Shown here in pieces: positions 22,701-31,545 of a stretch of DNA of 64,000 nt. The position numbers were made by a program, and so were the translations under genes. Numbering within the stretch: the stretch's first letter is position 1; every line of letters begins with the position of its first letter. The stretch lies in NCBI GenBank assembly GCA_905221605.1, contig CAJNDS010002722.1:122501-186500 (forward strand), read 5' to 3'. A model generated the notes under the pieces. The model saw only the letters and a program-made list of their open reading frames with translations, was not told where the DNA came from and searched no databases. Origin of the DNA: Symbiodinium natans. Taxonomy: Eukaryota; Sar; Dinophyceae; Suessiales; Symbiodiniaceae.

Positions 22701-23913
22701 AGCTGACCCGTGCTACACCCTAAACCCTAAACCCTAAACCCTAAACCCTAAACCCTAAACCCTAAACCCTAAACCCTAAACCCTAAACCCTAAACCCTAA
22801 ACCCTAAACCCTAAACCCTAAACCCTAAACCCTAAACCTAAACCCTAAACCCTAAACCCTAGACCCTAAACCCTAAACCCTACACCCTCTCAGCCCACAT
22901 CATCAACAACTTGCAGAGTGGCACGCGGCGGCCTCGGCGTCCAAATCTGCCTGGACCTCTTTCACAGGCCCTCCCAGACCCCTAGAAGCCCTAAACCTTA
23001 AACCCTCAATCCTCAACCCCAAACCCTAAACAACCCAAAACCCCAAAAACCCGTAAACCCTAAACCCTAAACCCTAAACCCGAAACCCTAGACCCTAACC
23101 CTAAGCCCCAAGAATCCCTAAACCCTAAACCCAAAAAACCCCGCCCCAAACCCTGAACCCCGGGACCCTGGGCTCAAGCATCTCTCGAGGCCCTTGAAAC
23201 TGGGAGTGTCCCGCACATGAAAGCCGCTAAAGCTAAACCCTAAACCCTAAACCCTAAACCCTAGACCCTAGACCCTAAACCCTAATAAACCCCAAACCCT
23301 AATCCCAAAACCTTGAACCCTAAGCCCTAAACCCTAGACCTCTAGGACCCAGGGAGAGAGGAGGGAGAGACCCTCCCCTGCCCCCCTCTACCCCCCCCAA
23401 TCCCCACTCCCCCCCGCCCCGCGGCTCCCGCCCCTCCCCCCCCCCCCCCCGCCCCGCACTTAACAAAACGCAAAGAAAACAACCTAAACGCGAGTCCGCC
23501 CTGAACGCGCGAGATTTAGGGTTTAGGGTTTTAGGGTTTTAGGGTTTTAGGGTTTTAGGGTTTTAGGGTTTTAGGGTTTTAGGGTTTTAGGGTTTTAGGG
23601 TTTTAGGGTTTTAGGGTTTTAGGGTTTTTGGGCTTTAGGGTTTAAGGGTTTTAGGGTTTTAGGGTTGTAGGGTTGTAGGGTTTTAGGGTTTTAGGATTTT
23701 AGGGTTTTAGGGTTTTAGGGTTTTAGGGTTTTAGGGTTTTGGGGTTGTAGGGTTGTAGGGTTTTAGGGTTTTAGGGTTCTAGGGTTTTAGGGTTTTATCG
23801 GGTCTAGGGTTGAGGGTTTAGGGCAGTTCCGGGGCCCTCTCAGGATCGAGCGCATCAAGCTGACCACGCCGATCCCGCCGAAGCTGCGCAAGCTGGCCAC
23901 TAGACCGAAATAG
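13786..23913 (+). CDS. Unrecognised Ala/Pro/Glu-rich protein in many tiny exons
   Basis: I do not recognise this protein. Phase-consistent exons: 13786-13834, 14466-14544, 15047-15067, 16299-16337, 17484-17499, 18567-18663, 18952-19019, 19445-19534, 19715-19728, 19779 to about 19857, 20044-20073 (donor GTAAGT), a possible exon near 22891, and a terminal exon 23844-23913 ending IERIKLTTPIPPKLRK..RPK and TAG. The first half is a low-complexity linker (runs such as AAPAAPAAPAAAPAEAAEAE and PPPPAAGPATAAVAATVSAA). It continues through an acidic piece (EETEDALPELDAG) into a more ordered basic/hydrophobic segment (GLVMLALKSPKERSFLLKLE). Exons of 14, 16 and 21 bases stand out. Donors are GT, GC and GA. 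Every intron except the 50-base one at 19729-19778 contains telomere-type repeat. The start is not found. Assignment of the exons after 20 kb to the same gene is inference. Confidence 0.65.
14072..14213. mobile_element. Palindromic MITE-like element, family CTTGGAGGTTCATGGTACTT
   Basis: Near-perfect inverted ends (ACTTGGAGGTTCATGGTACT and AGTACCATGAACCTCCAAGT) around an AT-rich loop. Copies are at 21248-21406 and 49949-50054, with one half-copy at 59468-59540. It sits between CCCTAAA/CCCCAAA arrays in an intron. Confidence 0.8.
14223..14460 (-). repeat. CCCTAAA and CCCAAAA/CCCCAAA arrays
   Basis: Blocks of variant units on the left pass into about 12 perfect CCCTAAA units that end five bases before exon 14466. 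Confidence 0.9.
14892..15026 (-). repeat. Telomere-type array (CCCTAAA)
   Basis: About 19 units, ending 20 bases before the 21-base exon 15047-15067. Confidence 0.9.
15117..15204 (+). repeat. Tandem duplication of 44 bases
   Basis: ATATTCATAGACTAAATCAG followed by GTAAAGAATGAAAAGAATAG occurs twice in a row with one or two differences, in a unique AT-rich part of an intron. Confidence 0.85.
15205..16298. other. Intron interval with unique sequence and arrays
   Basis: 15205-15780 is largely unique and free of long arrays, with no secure exon. Minus-strand frames there look like by-products. Degenerate arrays at 15720-15850 and a perfect CCCTAAA array at 16127-16262 follow. Confidence 0.6.
16401..17480. 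repeat. Arrays of the intron before exon 17484
   Basis: CCCTAAA at 16401-16470 and 16805-16960, TTTAGGG at 16620-16710, with CCCTAGA and CCCTGAA variant blocks. No exon is seen in the spacers. Confidence 0.85.
17500..17550 (+). repeat. TTTAGGG array that begins at a splice donor
   Basis: The exon ends GCAGAGG at 17499 and the intron starts with the repeat itself (GTTTAGGGTTTAGGG). The 5' splice site is therefore the telomere-type unit. Confidence 0.7.
18128..18254. mobile_element. Palindromic MITE-like element, family GGGATGTTCCCCCTTGTA, containing an array
   Basis: GATGTTCCCCCTTATACTA and its inverse, TAGTATAAGGGTAAACATC, bound the element. About 38 bases of TTTAGGG repeat (18172-18209) sit in its centre. 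Array-free copies are at 36608-36720, 52420-52518 and 62076-62175. Confidence 0.75.
18350..18540 (+). repeat. ATT/ACT-type trinucleotide tract
   Basis: Imperfect ATT, ACT and ATG triplets. The Ile/Tyr/Asn-rich frames on both strands are repeat artefacts. Confidence 0.85.
18673..18926 (-). repeat. Long telomere-type array (CCCTAAA)
   Basis: About 36 units starting nine bases after the donor at 18664 and ending 25 bases before exon 18952. Confidence 0.9.
19022..19195 (-). repeat. CCCTAAA array with CACTAAA/CACTCAA variants
   Basis: Starts within three bases of the GC donor at 19020. A sub-block has changed to ACACTCA units. Confidence 0.9.
19539..19708 (-). repeat. Telomere-type array (CCCTAAA)
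   Basis: About 24 units filling the whole intron between exons 19445-19534 and 19715-19728. Only about ten other bases remain. Confidence 0.95.
19857..19947 (+). repeat. Telomere-type array (TTTAGGG)
   Basis: Starts at the end of the exon reading GLVMLALKSPKERSFLLKLE. The donor is either GCTCAG just before the array or the repeat's own GTTTAG. Confidence 0.85.
20216..20380. mobile_element. Palindromic MITE-like element, family CATGGGTTCCCCTACTACCC
   Basis: Inverted ends GTCATGGGTTCCCCTACTAC and GTAGTAGGGGAACCCATGAT, with C- and G-rich arms. The sister copy is at 2481-2607. Confidence 0.8.
20402..20517. mobile_element. MITE-like element, family GGCTGCCCAGTAACC, intact copy
   Basis: Left end GGCTAGGATGCCCAGTAG, right end AAGCCTTGGTTACTGGGCAG. 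The interior is GGTTCCCTTATCAACCCCTT and TAAGCAAAAAAGGG. This is the most numerous family: copies or parts at 5571-5672, 26459-26576, 26601-26713, 37282-37386, 39858-40075, 48112-48208, 60529-60655 and 62309-62415. Confidence 0.8.
21248..21406. mobile_element. Palindromic MITE-like element, family CTTGGAGGTTCATGGTACTT
   Basis: GCTTGGAGGTTCATGGTACT at the left and GGTACCCTTGAACCTCCAAG at the right. The loop carries a duplicated ACCATATTAG piece. Confidence 0.75.
21421..21571 (-). repeat. Telomere-type array (CCCTAAA)
   Basis: About 21 units with three CCCTAGA variants together near the left end. Confidence 0.9.
21770..22260. repeat. GC-rich minisatellite (GGCCCCTGGA)
   Basis: Degenerate tandem copies of a roughly ten-base unit over about 490 bases. 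The 159-codon minus-strand frame (Gly-Leu-Gln-Gly repeats) is a by-product. It lies inside the gene at 13786-23913, most likely in an intron. Confidence 0.8.
22716..22887 (-). repeat. Telomere-type array (CCCTAAA)
   Basis: About 24 units, ending about five bases before a possible exon at 22895 (HIINNLQS in one frame). Confidence 0.9.
23518..23800 (+). repeat. Octamer array (TTTTAGGG)
   Basis: About 33 tandem copies of TTTTAGGG, one T longer than the local telomere unit, with a few GTAGGG variants. The next exon, at 23844, starts soon after. Confidence 0.95.
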
Positions 23914-24150
23914 GGTTTAGGGTTTAGGGTTTAGAGTTTATATAGGGTTTAGGGTTCAGGGTTTAGGGTTAAGGTGCCCTGAACCATTAAAGCCTAAACC
24001 CTACATCCAAGGGACCCTGAAACCCTTAACATTCAACGTACTTGATCATCAAGTCCAGGGACCCTAAACCCCAAACTTTAAACCCTAAACTTTAAACCCT
24101 AAAACCCTAGACCTAAATCGGCCTTCAGTCCCTTGTTCTGTGCAATTCAG

Positions 24151-26206
24151 TGCTGGTCGCTCGGAGGTGCACATGGTGGCAGATTACTTTGGGCTCCACA
24201 GGCACGGCGTGTGGGACTTCAGGCTGCAGGGCTCAGGGCTCCGGGTAGGGGGTAGGGGGTAGGGGGTAGGGGGTAGGGGGTAAGGGGGTAGGGGGTAGGG
24301 GGTAGGGGGTAGGGGGTATGGGTTTAGGGTCCTACCCCCGAACTCTCAGGCCGAAACCCTAAATCCTGCGCCCTAAACCTCCGGGTATTTGGCGTAATGG
24401 GATGGAAGGGGATTTGGGCTTCAGGCAGGACGATTGAGATTTGGAGCTTAGGCCCTTTTCTTGGTCATAGTTGGGTAAAATTTTACATTTTTAAGGGTAC
24501 TTAAACCCAATAAGGAATAACAATTTAAACTTTTCACATTATCCCAACCATGAACTAGTTTTCGGGTGCAGGGTTTTGGGGCTTTCGGGTTTGGGGTTTA
24601 GGGTTTAGGTTCCCTCGAGAAACCCTGAAACCGAAAACTGCATATGCTGCAAGGAATAGAGTGCGGTTAGGGTTTAGGGTTTAGGGTTTATAGGGCTCAG
24701 GGTTTAGGATTGAGAGTTTCGGGTCGTCGGGTTTCACTCAGAGGCAGAAATCACGGGCAATCGGCACCGTGCGCCCCGGCACTCTTTGTCTGGCAAGCCC
24801 TTGCCTACCTCCTTGAATCACTACTACTTGCTTAAGAACCACCCATAAGACAGAACATACTCTTCCTCATAAGGGCTATATAAAGGCGTGTCTTTATTCG
24901 AAATTAGAAATAAAATATATCCGTTCTTTTAAGCTTTTGTTTGTCTTCGTTATGTTGGGTGGTTCTTGAGCAAGTAGATGAACCTTCTTTACTGTTTTGA
25001 GTTCTAGGTTCCCTATATTAGGTAAGTAGCCCAAAAAGTATGTACTTTTTTTCCCCTTTGTCACTGGAAACTCTTGGATCAGGCCGGCAAGTACGATCCC
25101 AGAAGGATCGGAGCAGTCACCCATGCAACGCGCAAGAATCGGCGCTTTCCGGAAGCCGAATCCTGACAAGTAGATCTACACCCTTAACCCTAAACCCCGA
25201 ACCCTGAACCCTAAAGCCTAAACCCTAAACCCTTAACCTCATTGTGGAGCCAGACTGGGTATGTTTCTGCAGCTGCCAAGCTCCAACTTCCGAGAGCACG
25301 ATGCCAAATCAGGAGATCCATGCCATGTTTTCACCTAGAGCTACCTTGGACTCCGTAGGCCCATGGGGCATTTTCTATTTTCTCTGATTGGGTTTAAGAG
25401 GATCATGTCAGGAATACTCTTTTTTTTGTTTGAAGGGCCATCCTAGTGAAATAGTTATAGTAGCATAGGACGTAGATGATCCAATTTTAGGGGTGCTACT
25501 TAGGCCTATCGTTGCAGACATTCTTTTGGGAGCCATCGCAGCAGGTGCTGGCGTGAGTCAGCTTTTCCATGTCAGGTGCACATGCTTATGGATGCTGCTG
25601 CTGGCAGTGAAGCAGGCAGTCTGAATAAGGGGCTGAAGGGCGCGGGCGCAGCGGGACAAGATGCGCGGCGCGCGCGTACGCCTGCCGTGAAGTTCGAGGA
25701 TGGGTCCGTCAGCAGCAGCCGCAGCCGCAGCAGCAGCCGCAGCAGCAGTAGCAGCAGCAGCCGTAGCAGGCCTACAGGATTTCAGCTGTCAGCTTCTGTG
25801 ACGCCAGTGGTTCATGAAGATGGGGCCTCCGAAGACGCTCTTCTGACAGCAATGCGCCAGGAATGGATGAACGGCCTCGTGCTGGAGCTGGCCATGCGCC
25901 TCACAGATCCACAGGCGGCCGAAGCTGTCGCTGCAGTGATGGGGCTGGAGGACAAAACGTTTCTTGGGGCTACTTGGAAATATTTTTAGTTTTTGGGTGC
26001 TATAATGCCTAAGAAGCAGCAAAAAGAAAGGATTCTTGCTAGGGTTCCAAGTTCAGTATAACCCTAAACCCTAAACCCTGAACCCTATACCCTAAACCCT
26101 AAACCCTAGGTTCGTCGACTCCTTCTCGCACCCGGCCAGCATGTTTTTCCAGTACGTGCCCAGCAGCATCGAGGTGTGCGTTGGGCAGCTGACTGAGTCT
26201 TGGTAG
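24151..26206 (+). CDS. R3H-like, Ser/Arg-rich protein (putative RNA-binding), 5' end not found
   Basis: Exons 24151-24222, 25273-25354, 25576-25958 and 26110-26206 (TAG at 26204) join in one frame. The first reads RSEVHMVADYFGLHRHGVWD. The Arg-x3-His spacing followed by a hydrophobic helix and FGL is the signature of R3H domains, which bind single-stranded nucleic acid. The third exon has a Ser/Arg/Ser-rich run (residues from about base 25700 to 25770) like SR-type linkers, then an ordered helical part (EDALLTAMRQEWMNGLVLEL). The last exon reads FVDSFSHPASMFFQYVPSS. Donors are GC, GT and GT. Intron 2 begins GTAGGCCC and intron 3 is an introner-like element followed by a telomere-type array that reaches the acceptor. 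R3H is a motif-level call from one exon; coding status is strong. Confidence 0.7.
24243..24320 (+). repeat. GGGGGTA heptamer block
   Basis: Eleven copies of TAGGGGG immediately after the R3H-like exon's intron begins; a G-shifted version of the telomere unit. Confidence 0.9.
24465..24553. mobile_element. MITE-like element, family TCATAGTTGGGTAA
   Basis: Ends TCATAGTTGGGTAAAATTTT and TTATCCCAACCATGAA, interior ACTTAAACCCAATAAGGAAT. Two further full copies are at 38171-38260 and 40651-40740. Confidence 0.8.
24824..24977. mobile_element. Palindromic MITE-like element, family CTACTTGCTTAAGAACCACC
   Basis: ACTACTTGCTTAAGAACCAC at the left pairs with GGTGGTTCTTGAGCAAGTAG at the right. A relative is at 59547-59660, and single ends occur at 7880-7910 and 9510-9530. 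Confidence 0.75.
26061..26108 (-). repeat. CCCTAAA array inserted at a splice acceptor
   Basis: Lies between GTTCAGTATA (the end of an introner-like element) and the exon G at 26110. In the sister element at 5736-5886 the same end runs straight into the exon as GTTCAGTATAG. The last unit here is CCCTAG, which supplies the acceptor AG. Confidence 0.8.
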
Positions 26207-27725
26207 CCCAGCTTAGGGTTTAGGGTTTAGGGTTTAGGGTTTAGGGTTTAGGGTTTAGGGTTTAGGGTTCAGGGTTTAGGGTTTAGGGTTTAGGGTTTAG
26301 GGTGGTTCAAGGTTCCCTTAAAAAGGTAACCAACCCCAAAAAAAGGGTGCCCTTATGATGATATGGTTGCTGGCCTACCAAGGAGTTGTGGCCCGATCGT
26401 GCGGCCTCTCATCTCCAAGGTTGCCGTTTCATCGCCACTCCGCAGCTTCCGCCTGGACTCTAGGATGCCCAGTAGTACCCTTCTTCCCTTTTTGGGGGGG
26501 TCTAGGTTCCCTTATAAACCCCTTTAAGCAAAAAAAGGCACCCGTTTTTTTCAGCCTTGGTGTACTGGGCAGCCTAGGACTGGTGCTGGACGAGAAACTT
26601 GGTAGCCCATTGGTACCCTTTACCCTTTTTTGGGCTATAGGGGTCCCCTTATGAAGTACCCAACCCCCAAAAAAAAAGGGTGCCCGGATTAGAACACGGC
26701 TACTGGGCTACCGAGGAAATCAGGCTCAGTTTTGGGTAGGGCCCAGGAGCCCACCCTCGCAGGACAAGTGAGCCACTTCATCATCGCCTGCGACCCATCA
26801 CGATGCCCAATGACGGTACGACTTGCATTGGTCAAGCTCAGGGTCAGCTGCGCTCCGGACGTTGACGCTTGCTGCAACATGCCCCCGTTCAAAGCTGGGG
26901 GGTGTGATTGAGTTTGCTGGCTGGAGTTGCTACAGTCACAGAAAAAGAGGGAACAGCCTCTAGATTTAGTTGACACTCCTGTTTCTGCCCATTCAGTGCA
27001 AGCGGCAATGCTTACAAGCCTGAAGCTGGCTTGTGGGTCCATGTGCCCATATTAGAAAAGTATATCTTTGGCCCTACTAAACAAACACACCTTGAAGGCC
27101 CAAGCAGATAGACTATACGGGCACACGGACCCTTAGGGTGGGTGTGTGTGTGTGTGTGCGTGTGTACGGAAGCGAAGCGTCTTTCCCGTTCTTCCCCACA
27201 CGGATCTGCGTGCCGTGTTGCGAGCGGGTACTTCTGTGTCACGAATCCTCTCGGATGGAACCAAGGCATCCAGCAGTCTGGCTATTGGTTTGTGCGCAAC
27301 ACTGGGGCTTCGCAGGCATGTAACCATACAAATTCGAGAGTCCTGAGTATATCTTGCATGAATAAGAGCCAATTCCTCACCTCGGCGGTGTCGCATCGAT
27401 GCTGATGCTGACCCCCGAGCCGCGAGCACACGAAGTGCCACCGCGTGACCTACAAAAGGCATGCGGGCGTCTGCCGCCCTGCGCTGTGCCGAGCTCTTTC
27501 TCCACTCTCCTCAACCCCTGCTGTTTGGTGCCTGTGCAAGTAGCGTACCTCCAGTGTCCAGTACACGGCGATTCGGCTCCGCCGCTCCTAAATCATGCAT
27601 ATGCCCATCTGAACCCTTTGTCCGACGACGTACAATGTAAATCAACGCATCAGAATAGGACGCATCAAAACAAACGACCCCAACTTCTAAGCCCTAAACC
27701 CTAAACCCTAAACCCTAAATCGCAG
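26207..27725. other. Interval between the R3H-like gene and the next exon
   Basis: TTTAGGG array 26214-26302, two copies of the GGCTGCCCAGTA family (26459-26576, 26601-26713), a TG-repeat (27138-27165), and about 1 kb of unique sequence (26720-27690) with several overlapping frames on both strands. None has a clear advantage or a recognised motif. Confidence 0.6.
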
Positions 27726-30049
27726 GAATGTGGACAAAGAGGAAGGCGAAGAGAAGAAGGCGGACTCCACAACGTTTTCGGTTTTGGCCTTTTTTGGTCC
27801 CTAAATCTGAACCCAGAGAGGGCCATTGTTGCTTTTTTTGTGCGGTGTGTGCCAGATGGCCCTGTAAACCTCCTGAAACGTTTTCGTTTTTAAAGCCCTA
27901 AGCCCTAAGCCCTCCCTAAACCCTAAACCCTAAACCCTAAACCCTAAACCCTAAACCCTAAGCCCTAAGCCCTAAGCCCTCTTGAGAAGAAGTCTGCCCC
28001 TTTCAGCCCACTTGAGGCGCTCAGAGTCCGAAGCCCAGAAGCCCGAAGCCCAAAAACATGCGAAGCTCTCATGCCTTGGTGGTTTAGGGTTTAGGGTTTA
28101 GGGTTTAGGGTTTAGGGTTTAGGGTTTAGGGTTTAGGGTTTAGGGTTTAGGGTTTAGGGTTTAGGCTCAAGGTAGTTTCGGGCTCAAGGGTTCACCCAGA
28201 AGCCCTGAAACCGTTAAAAACCGGAAACGCTCAAATCCGAACCCTGGACCCTTCAAGCCGCCTGCCTGCAAAAACCCTAAACCCTAAACCCTAAACCCTA
28301 AACCCAAAAGAGGCCACGATGACCTTGCTGAAGATGCCGCAGACGCGCATCCCTGTCGGGGGGACCTGGCAGTTGTGCTGGTGGTGGAACCCTAAACCCT
28401 AAACCCTAAACCCTAAACCCTAAACCCTAAACCCTAAACCCTAAACCCTAAACCCTAAACCCTAAACCCTAAACCCTACAGGGGCTTGAGGGCAGATCTC
28501 CATCCTGTAGAGAATAAGGGCTGATCTCCATCCTGCAGGGAAGTTCGTCCTTTTCGTTGCGGTTTGAAGACCACTTCAGCCTCTTAAAGGGTCCTATATC
28601 ACCCTAGGATCCTTTCTTGAATGCCACCTACCAAGTCAACACGACCATGCAAGGCGCTCGTGAATCGGGTCGTCCGTTTCCCCTGGCGCAAAGGCGTAGA
28701 CCTTGTTCGGTTTAGGGTTTAGGGTCTAGGGTCTAGGGTCTAGGGCTTAGGGCTTGGGGTCGTTTAGGGCTTAGGGCTTAGGGTTTAGGGTATACAGCAG
28801 TATCTCCGGAGTGCAAGAGGCGCGGGGGATTCCCCGGGGGATAATTGCCCCTCGCACGGTTTCACGGTAACCCGAATCCCCCTAAACCCTGAGCCCTAAA
28901 CCCTGAGCCCTAAACCCTAAACCCTAAGCCCTAAACCCTAAAGCCTAAACCCTAAACCCTATCGTTCTAGGAAGGTTCTGGGTGCTAGGGGGGCCCGCGG
29001 ACCTAGGTCTCTGTCCGGGTTCTCAGGGAGTCGGGTGCGTCGCAGCTACGGGGGGTCACAATCCCCCCTCTTTTTTTGGGGAAAACCCTAAACCCTAAAC
29101 CCTAAACCCTAAATTTCAATCCTGAGCCCTAAACCCGAAATAGAGGCACGGAATGAGCGTTTAGGGTGGGTTGCGGGCGAGTTTGTTAGCGTGTAGGGTT
29201 AAGGCTAGGGCTCCTAGAACGTCAGGAAAGGTTTGATAGGGCTCAGTGCTCTGTGGGATAGGGGTTTTTCTAGCGCTGACAAGGCTTTCTGGGACAAACC
29301 CTAAACCCTTATGAACCAAGGGCCCCTGTTTGCAGCAACGCAAAGGCCCGGACACTATCGGTAATTTGCGCGGAGCTGGACGATGAGGCGCGGCCCTGTC
29401 CTTCGTGCAACAGATTAGGAGCTCGGTTTAGGGCTTAGGTGTTAACAGAATAGGGGCTCGGTTTACGGGGTTAAACCCTAAACCCCAAACCCTAAACCCT
29501 AAACCCTAAGCCCTAAGCCCTAAACCCTAAACCCTAAACCCTAAACCCTAAACCCTAAACCCTAAACCCTAAACCCTAAACCCTAAACCCTAAACCCTAA
29601 ACCCTAAACCCTAAACCCTAAACCCTAAACCCTAAACCCTAAACCCTAAACCCTAATCCTAAACCGTTTTCGGGTTTAGGGTTCAGAGTTTAGGGTTTAG
29701 GTGTTAGAGTTTAGGGAGGGCATTTTCGGGTTTAGTGGCCCTCTGCTCTGTCCGCTCTTTTGTGGTCTGTTGTGGGGGTCCTATGATGCCGGGAATCCTG
29801 CTTATGCTAACGGGCCTTTGACAGGTTACCAAATAAAAGAGAAGAATGGAACAGAACCTCAATTGCAGATAGCTGGTACGTCACAGGAACCTTCTACATG
29901 AAATCTTCAGCCTGAAGCAACTGCCAAGCCCTAGGCAAAGGCAAAAGTTAGGGATCTAAAGCCTACACCCTAAACTCAGGCTCTCTTTTCATCTCTTACC
30001 CAACGCCTGAGGACAGGCAGCCAGTTCAGTTGCAGAGGAAGGCGGCTGA
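27726..30049 (+). CDS. Unrecognised acidic protein, exons tentative
   Basis: Exon 27726-27773 reads NVDKEEGEEKKADSTT with donor GTTTTC. Its phase joins to an exon starting 28311 that reads GHDDLAEDAADAHPCRGDLA, ending somewhere near 28368-28389. A small exon 29336-29360 (QRKGPDTI, donor GTAATT) and a possible last exon 30021-30049 (SSVAEEGG then TGA) follow in phase. Telomere-type arrays separate them. I see no domain. The first two exons are the better supported; the last two may belong to something else. An in-frame ATG for the start is not found. Confidence 0.45.
28081..28165 (+). repeat. Telomere-type array (TTTAGGG)
   Basis: About 12 perfect units. CCCTAAA arrays flank it at 27910-27980 and 28388-28478. 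Confidence 0.9.
29472..29658 (-). repeat. Telomere-type array (CCCTAAA)
   Basis: About 26 units; a second one follows at 30469-30584. Confidence 0.9.
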
Positions 30050-30229
30050 GGGACCAGGCGCGTGGTGCAAGTCAACCCCGAACCCTTAAACCCTAAACCC
30101 TTTGAGGGTTTTGGGGCTTTTGGGGTCCGCTTGACTGGGTATTAGGGGCTTACGCTGGTCCACACCTTCGTTTCCGACGCTGTGTGTATATACAACTTCA
30201 ACCCTAAGCCCAACGCCCTATAAAAGAGC

Positions 30230-30320
30230 ACACACACATATATATATATATGTATATATTGTATTTATATACACACACACATAAATATGCAGAGCGTGTG
30301 TGTGTGTGTGTGTGTGTGTG
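30230..30320. repeat. CA/TA/TG dinucleotide tracts
   Basis: ACACACATATATATATAT and, about 50 bases later, a GT run, in array-flanked DNA. Confidence 0.85.
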
Positions 30321-30598
30321 CGGACTAAGAGGGGCGGGGGGGTGCTAGGACCAAATTTTCAAGTGCTGTCACCAACTAAGTTGCGAGGGGGTGGAGGGCG
30401 GGGGGGAACCTCCACCGCCTGCCTTTGCAAGATGGTTTAGGATTGGGGGTTTAGGGATATATACCTTTACACCCTAAACCCTAAACCCTAAACCCTAAAC
30501 CCTAAACCCTAAACCCTAAACCCTAAACCCTAAACCCTAAACCCTAAACCCTAAACCCTAAACCCTAAACCCTAAACCCTAAACCCAATATGTATTCA

Positions 30599-30685
30599 GA
30601 GATGAAGCAGTCCAAGTATTCGAAGCCTTCAGCCCTGAGGCGCCTGTGGCCCCCGGCCCCTGTTAGGGTTAAAAGGGTCTTGCTG
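30599..30685 (+). CDS. Candidate exon, function unknown
   Basis: An island directly after a CCCTAAA array with the acceptor attcag. One frame reads DEAVQVFEAFSPEAPVAPGP; another begins at an ATG at 30590 (MYSEMKQSKYSKPSALRRLW) and stays open into the following sequence. The two readings cannot be decided without a transcript. Confidence 0.3.
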
Positions 30686-30807
30686 TTTGGATGCGGCGGC
30701 TTCTCGATCTCAACCGGAACATGAACACAGCTGTCTGAAGACATTGCAATATTGTATGTGTATATATATATATATGTATAGGGTATGTGTGCATTTGTGC
30801 ATGGATG

Positions 30808-31085
30808 TAATGTAATGTAGTGTAGTGTAATGTAATGTACTGTAGTGTACTGTAATGTAATGCATTTTAATGTAATGTAATGTACTGTAATGTAGTGTAA
30901 TGTAGTGTAATGTAGTGCAATGTAATGTAATGTAATGCAATGCAATGCTATGCAATGTAATGTGATGTCATGTCATATGATGTGATGTGATGTGGTGTGG
31001 TGAGGTGTGGTGTGGTGTGATATGGTGTGATATGGTGTGATATGGTGTGATGTGGTGTGATGTGATGTGATGTGATGTGATGTGA
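30808..31085. repeat. TGTAATG / TGTGATG short tandem repeat tract
   Basis: Five-base steps of TGTAA, TGTAG and TGCAA pass into TGTGA and TGGTG steps near 30960. The Ile-Thr-Leu-His and Ser-His-His frames on the minus strand are repeat artefacts. Confidence 0.85.
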
Positions 31086-31545
31086 AATGTACTTATGCAT
31101 GTATTTACCTGCAGGTTCATGAATAGCTGTAGCTCCCGAATGGCCCAATGGATACGACAAAGAGGCTCAGCCTCTCATTCCTTGGTTTCCTAACCCTAAG
31201 CCCTACCCTAAACCAGAACCCTAAGCCCGAAACCCAATGCCCTAAACCCTAAACCCTAAACCCTAAACCCTAAACCCTAAACCCTAAACCCTAAACCCTA
31301 AACCCTAAACCCTAAAGCCGAAGCCCTAGCCCGAACGCCTTCGCAAGAGAACTGAGGCCCTTAAAGCGTGATTCACCTCCAAAGGTGAGCAGGATCCGGG
31401 CCCGGAAAGGCGAAGCCTGAAGCTCTAAACCCTCGTTTAGGGTTTCGGGTTTTGGGGTTTAGGGTGTAGGGTTTAGGGTTTAGGGTTTAGGGTTTAGGGT
31501 GTAGGGTGTAGGGTGTAGGGTTTGGGTCCCAGCCCTGAATCCTAG

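Noticed and set aside
26689..27042. 117-codon minus-strand frame
   Set aside because: No motif, opposite to all other genes, and partly overlaps a MITE-like element.
30565..31160. 126-, 81- and 70-codon minus-strand frames (Ile-Thr-Leu-His, Ser-His-His repeats)
   Set aside because: They follow the TGTAATG/TGTGATG short tandem repeat and have no other evidence.
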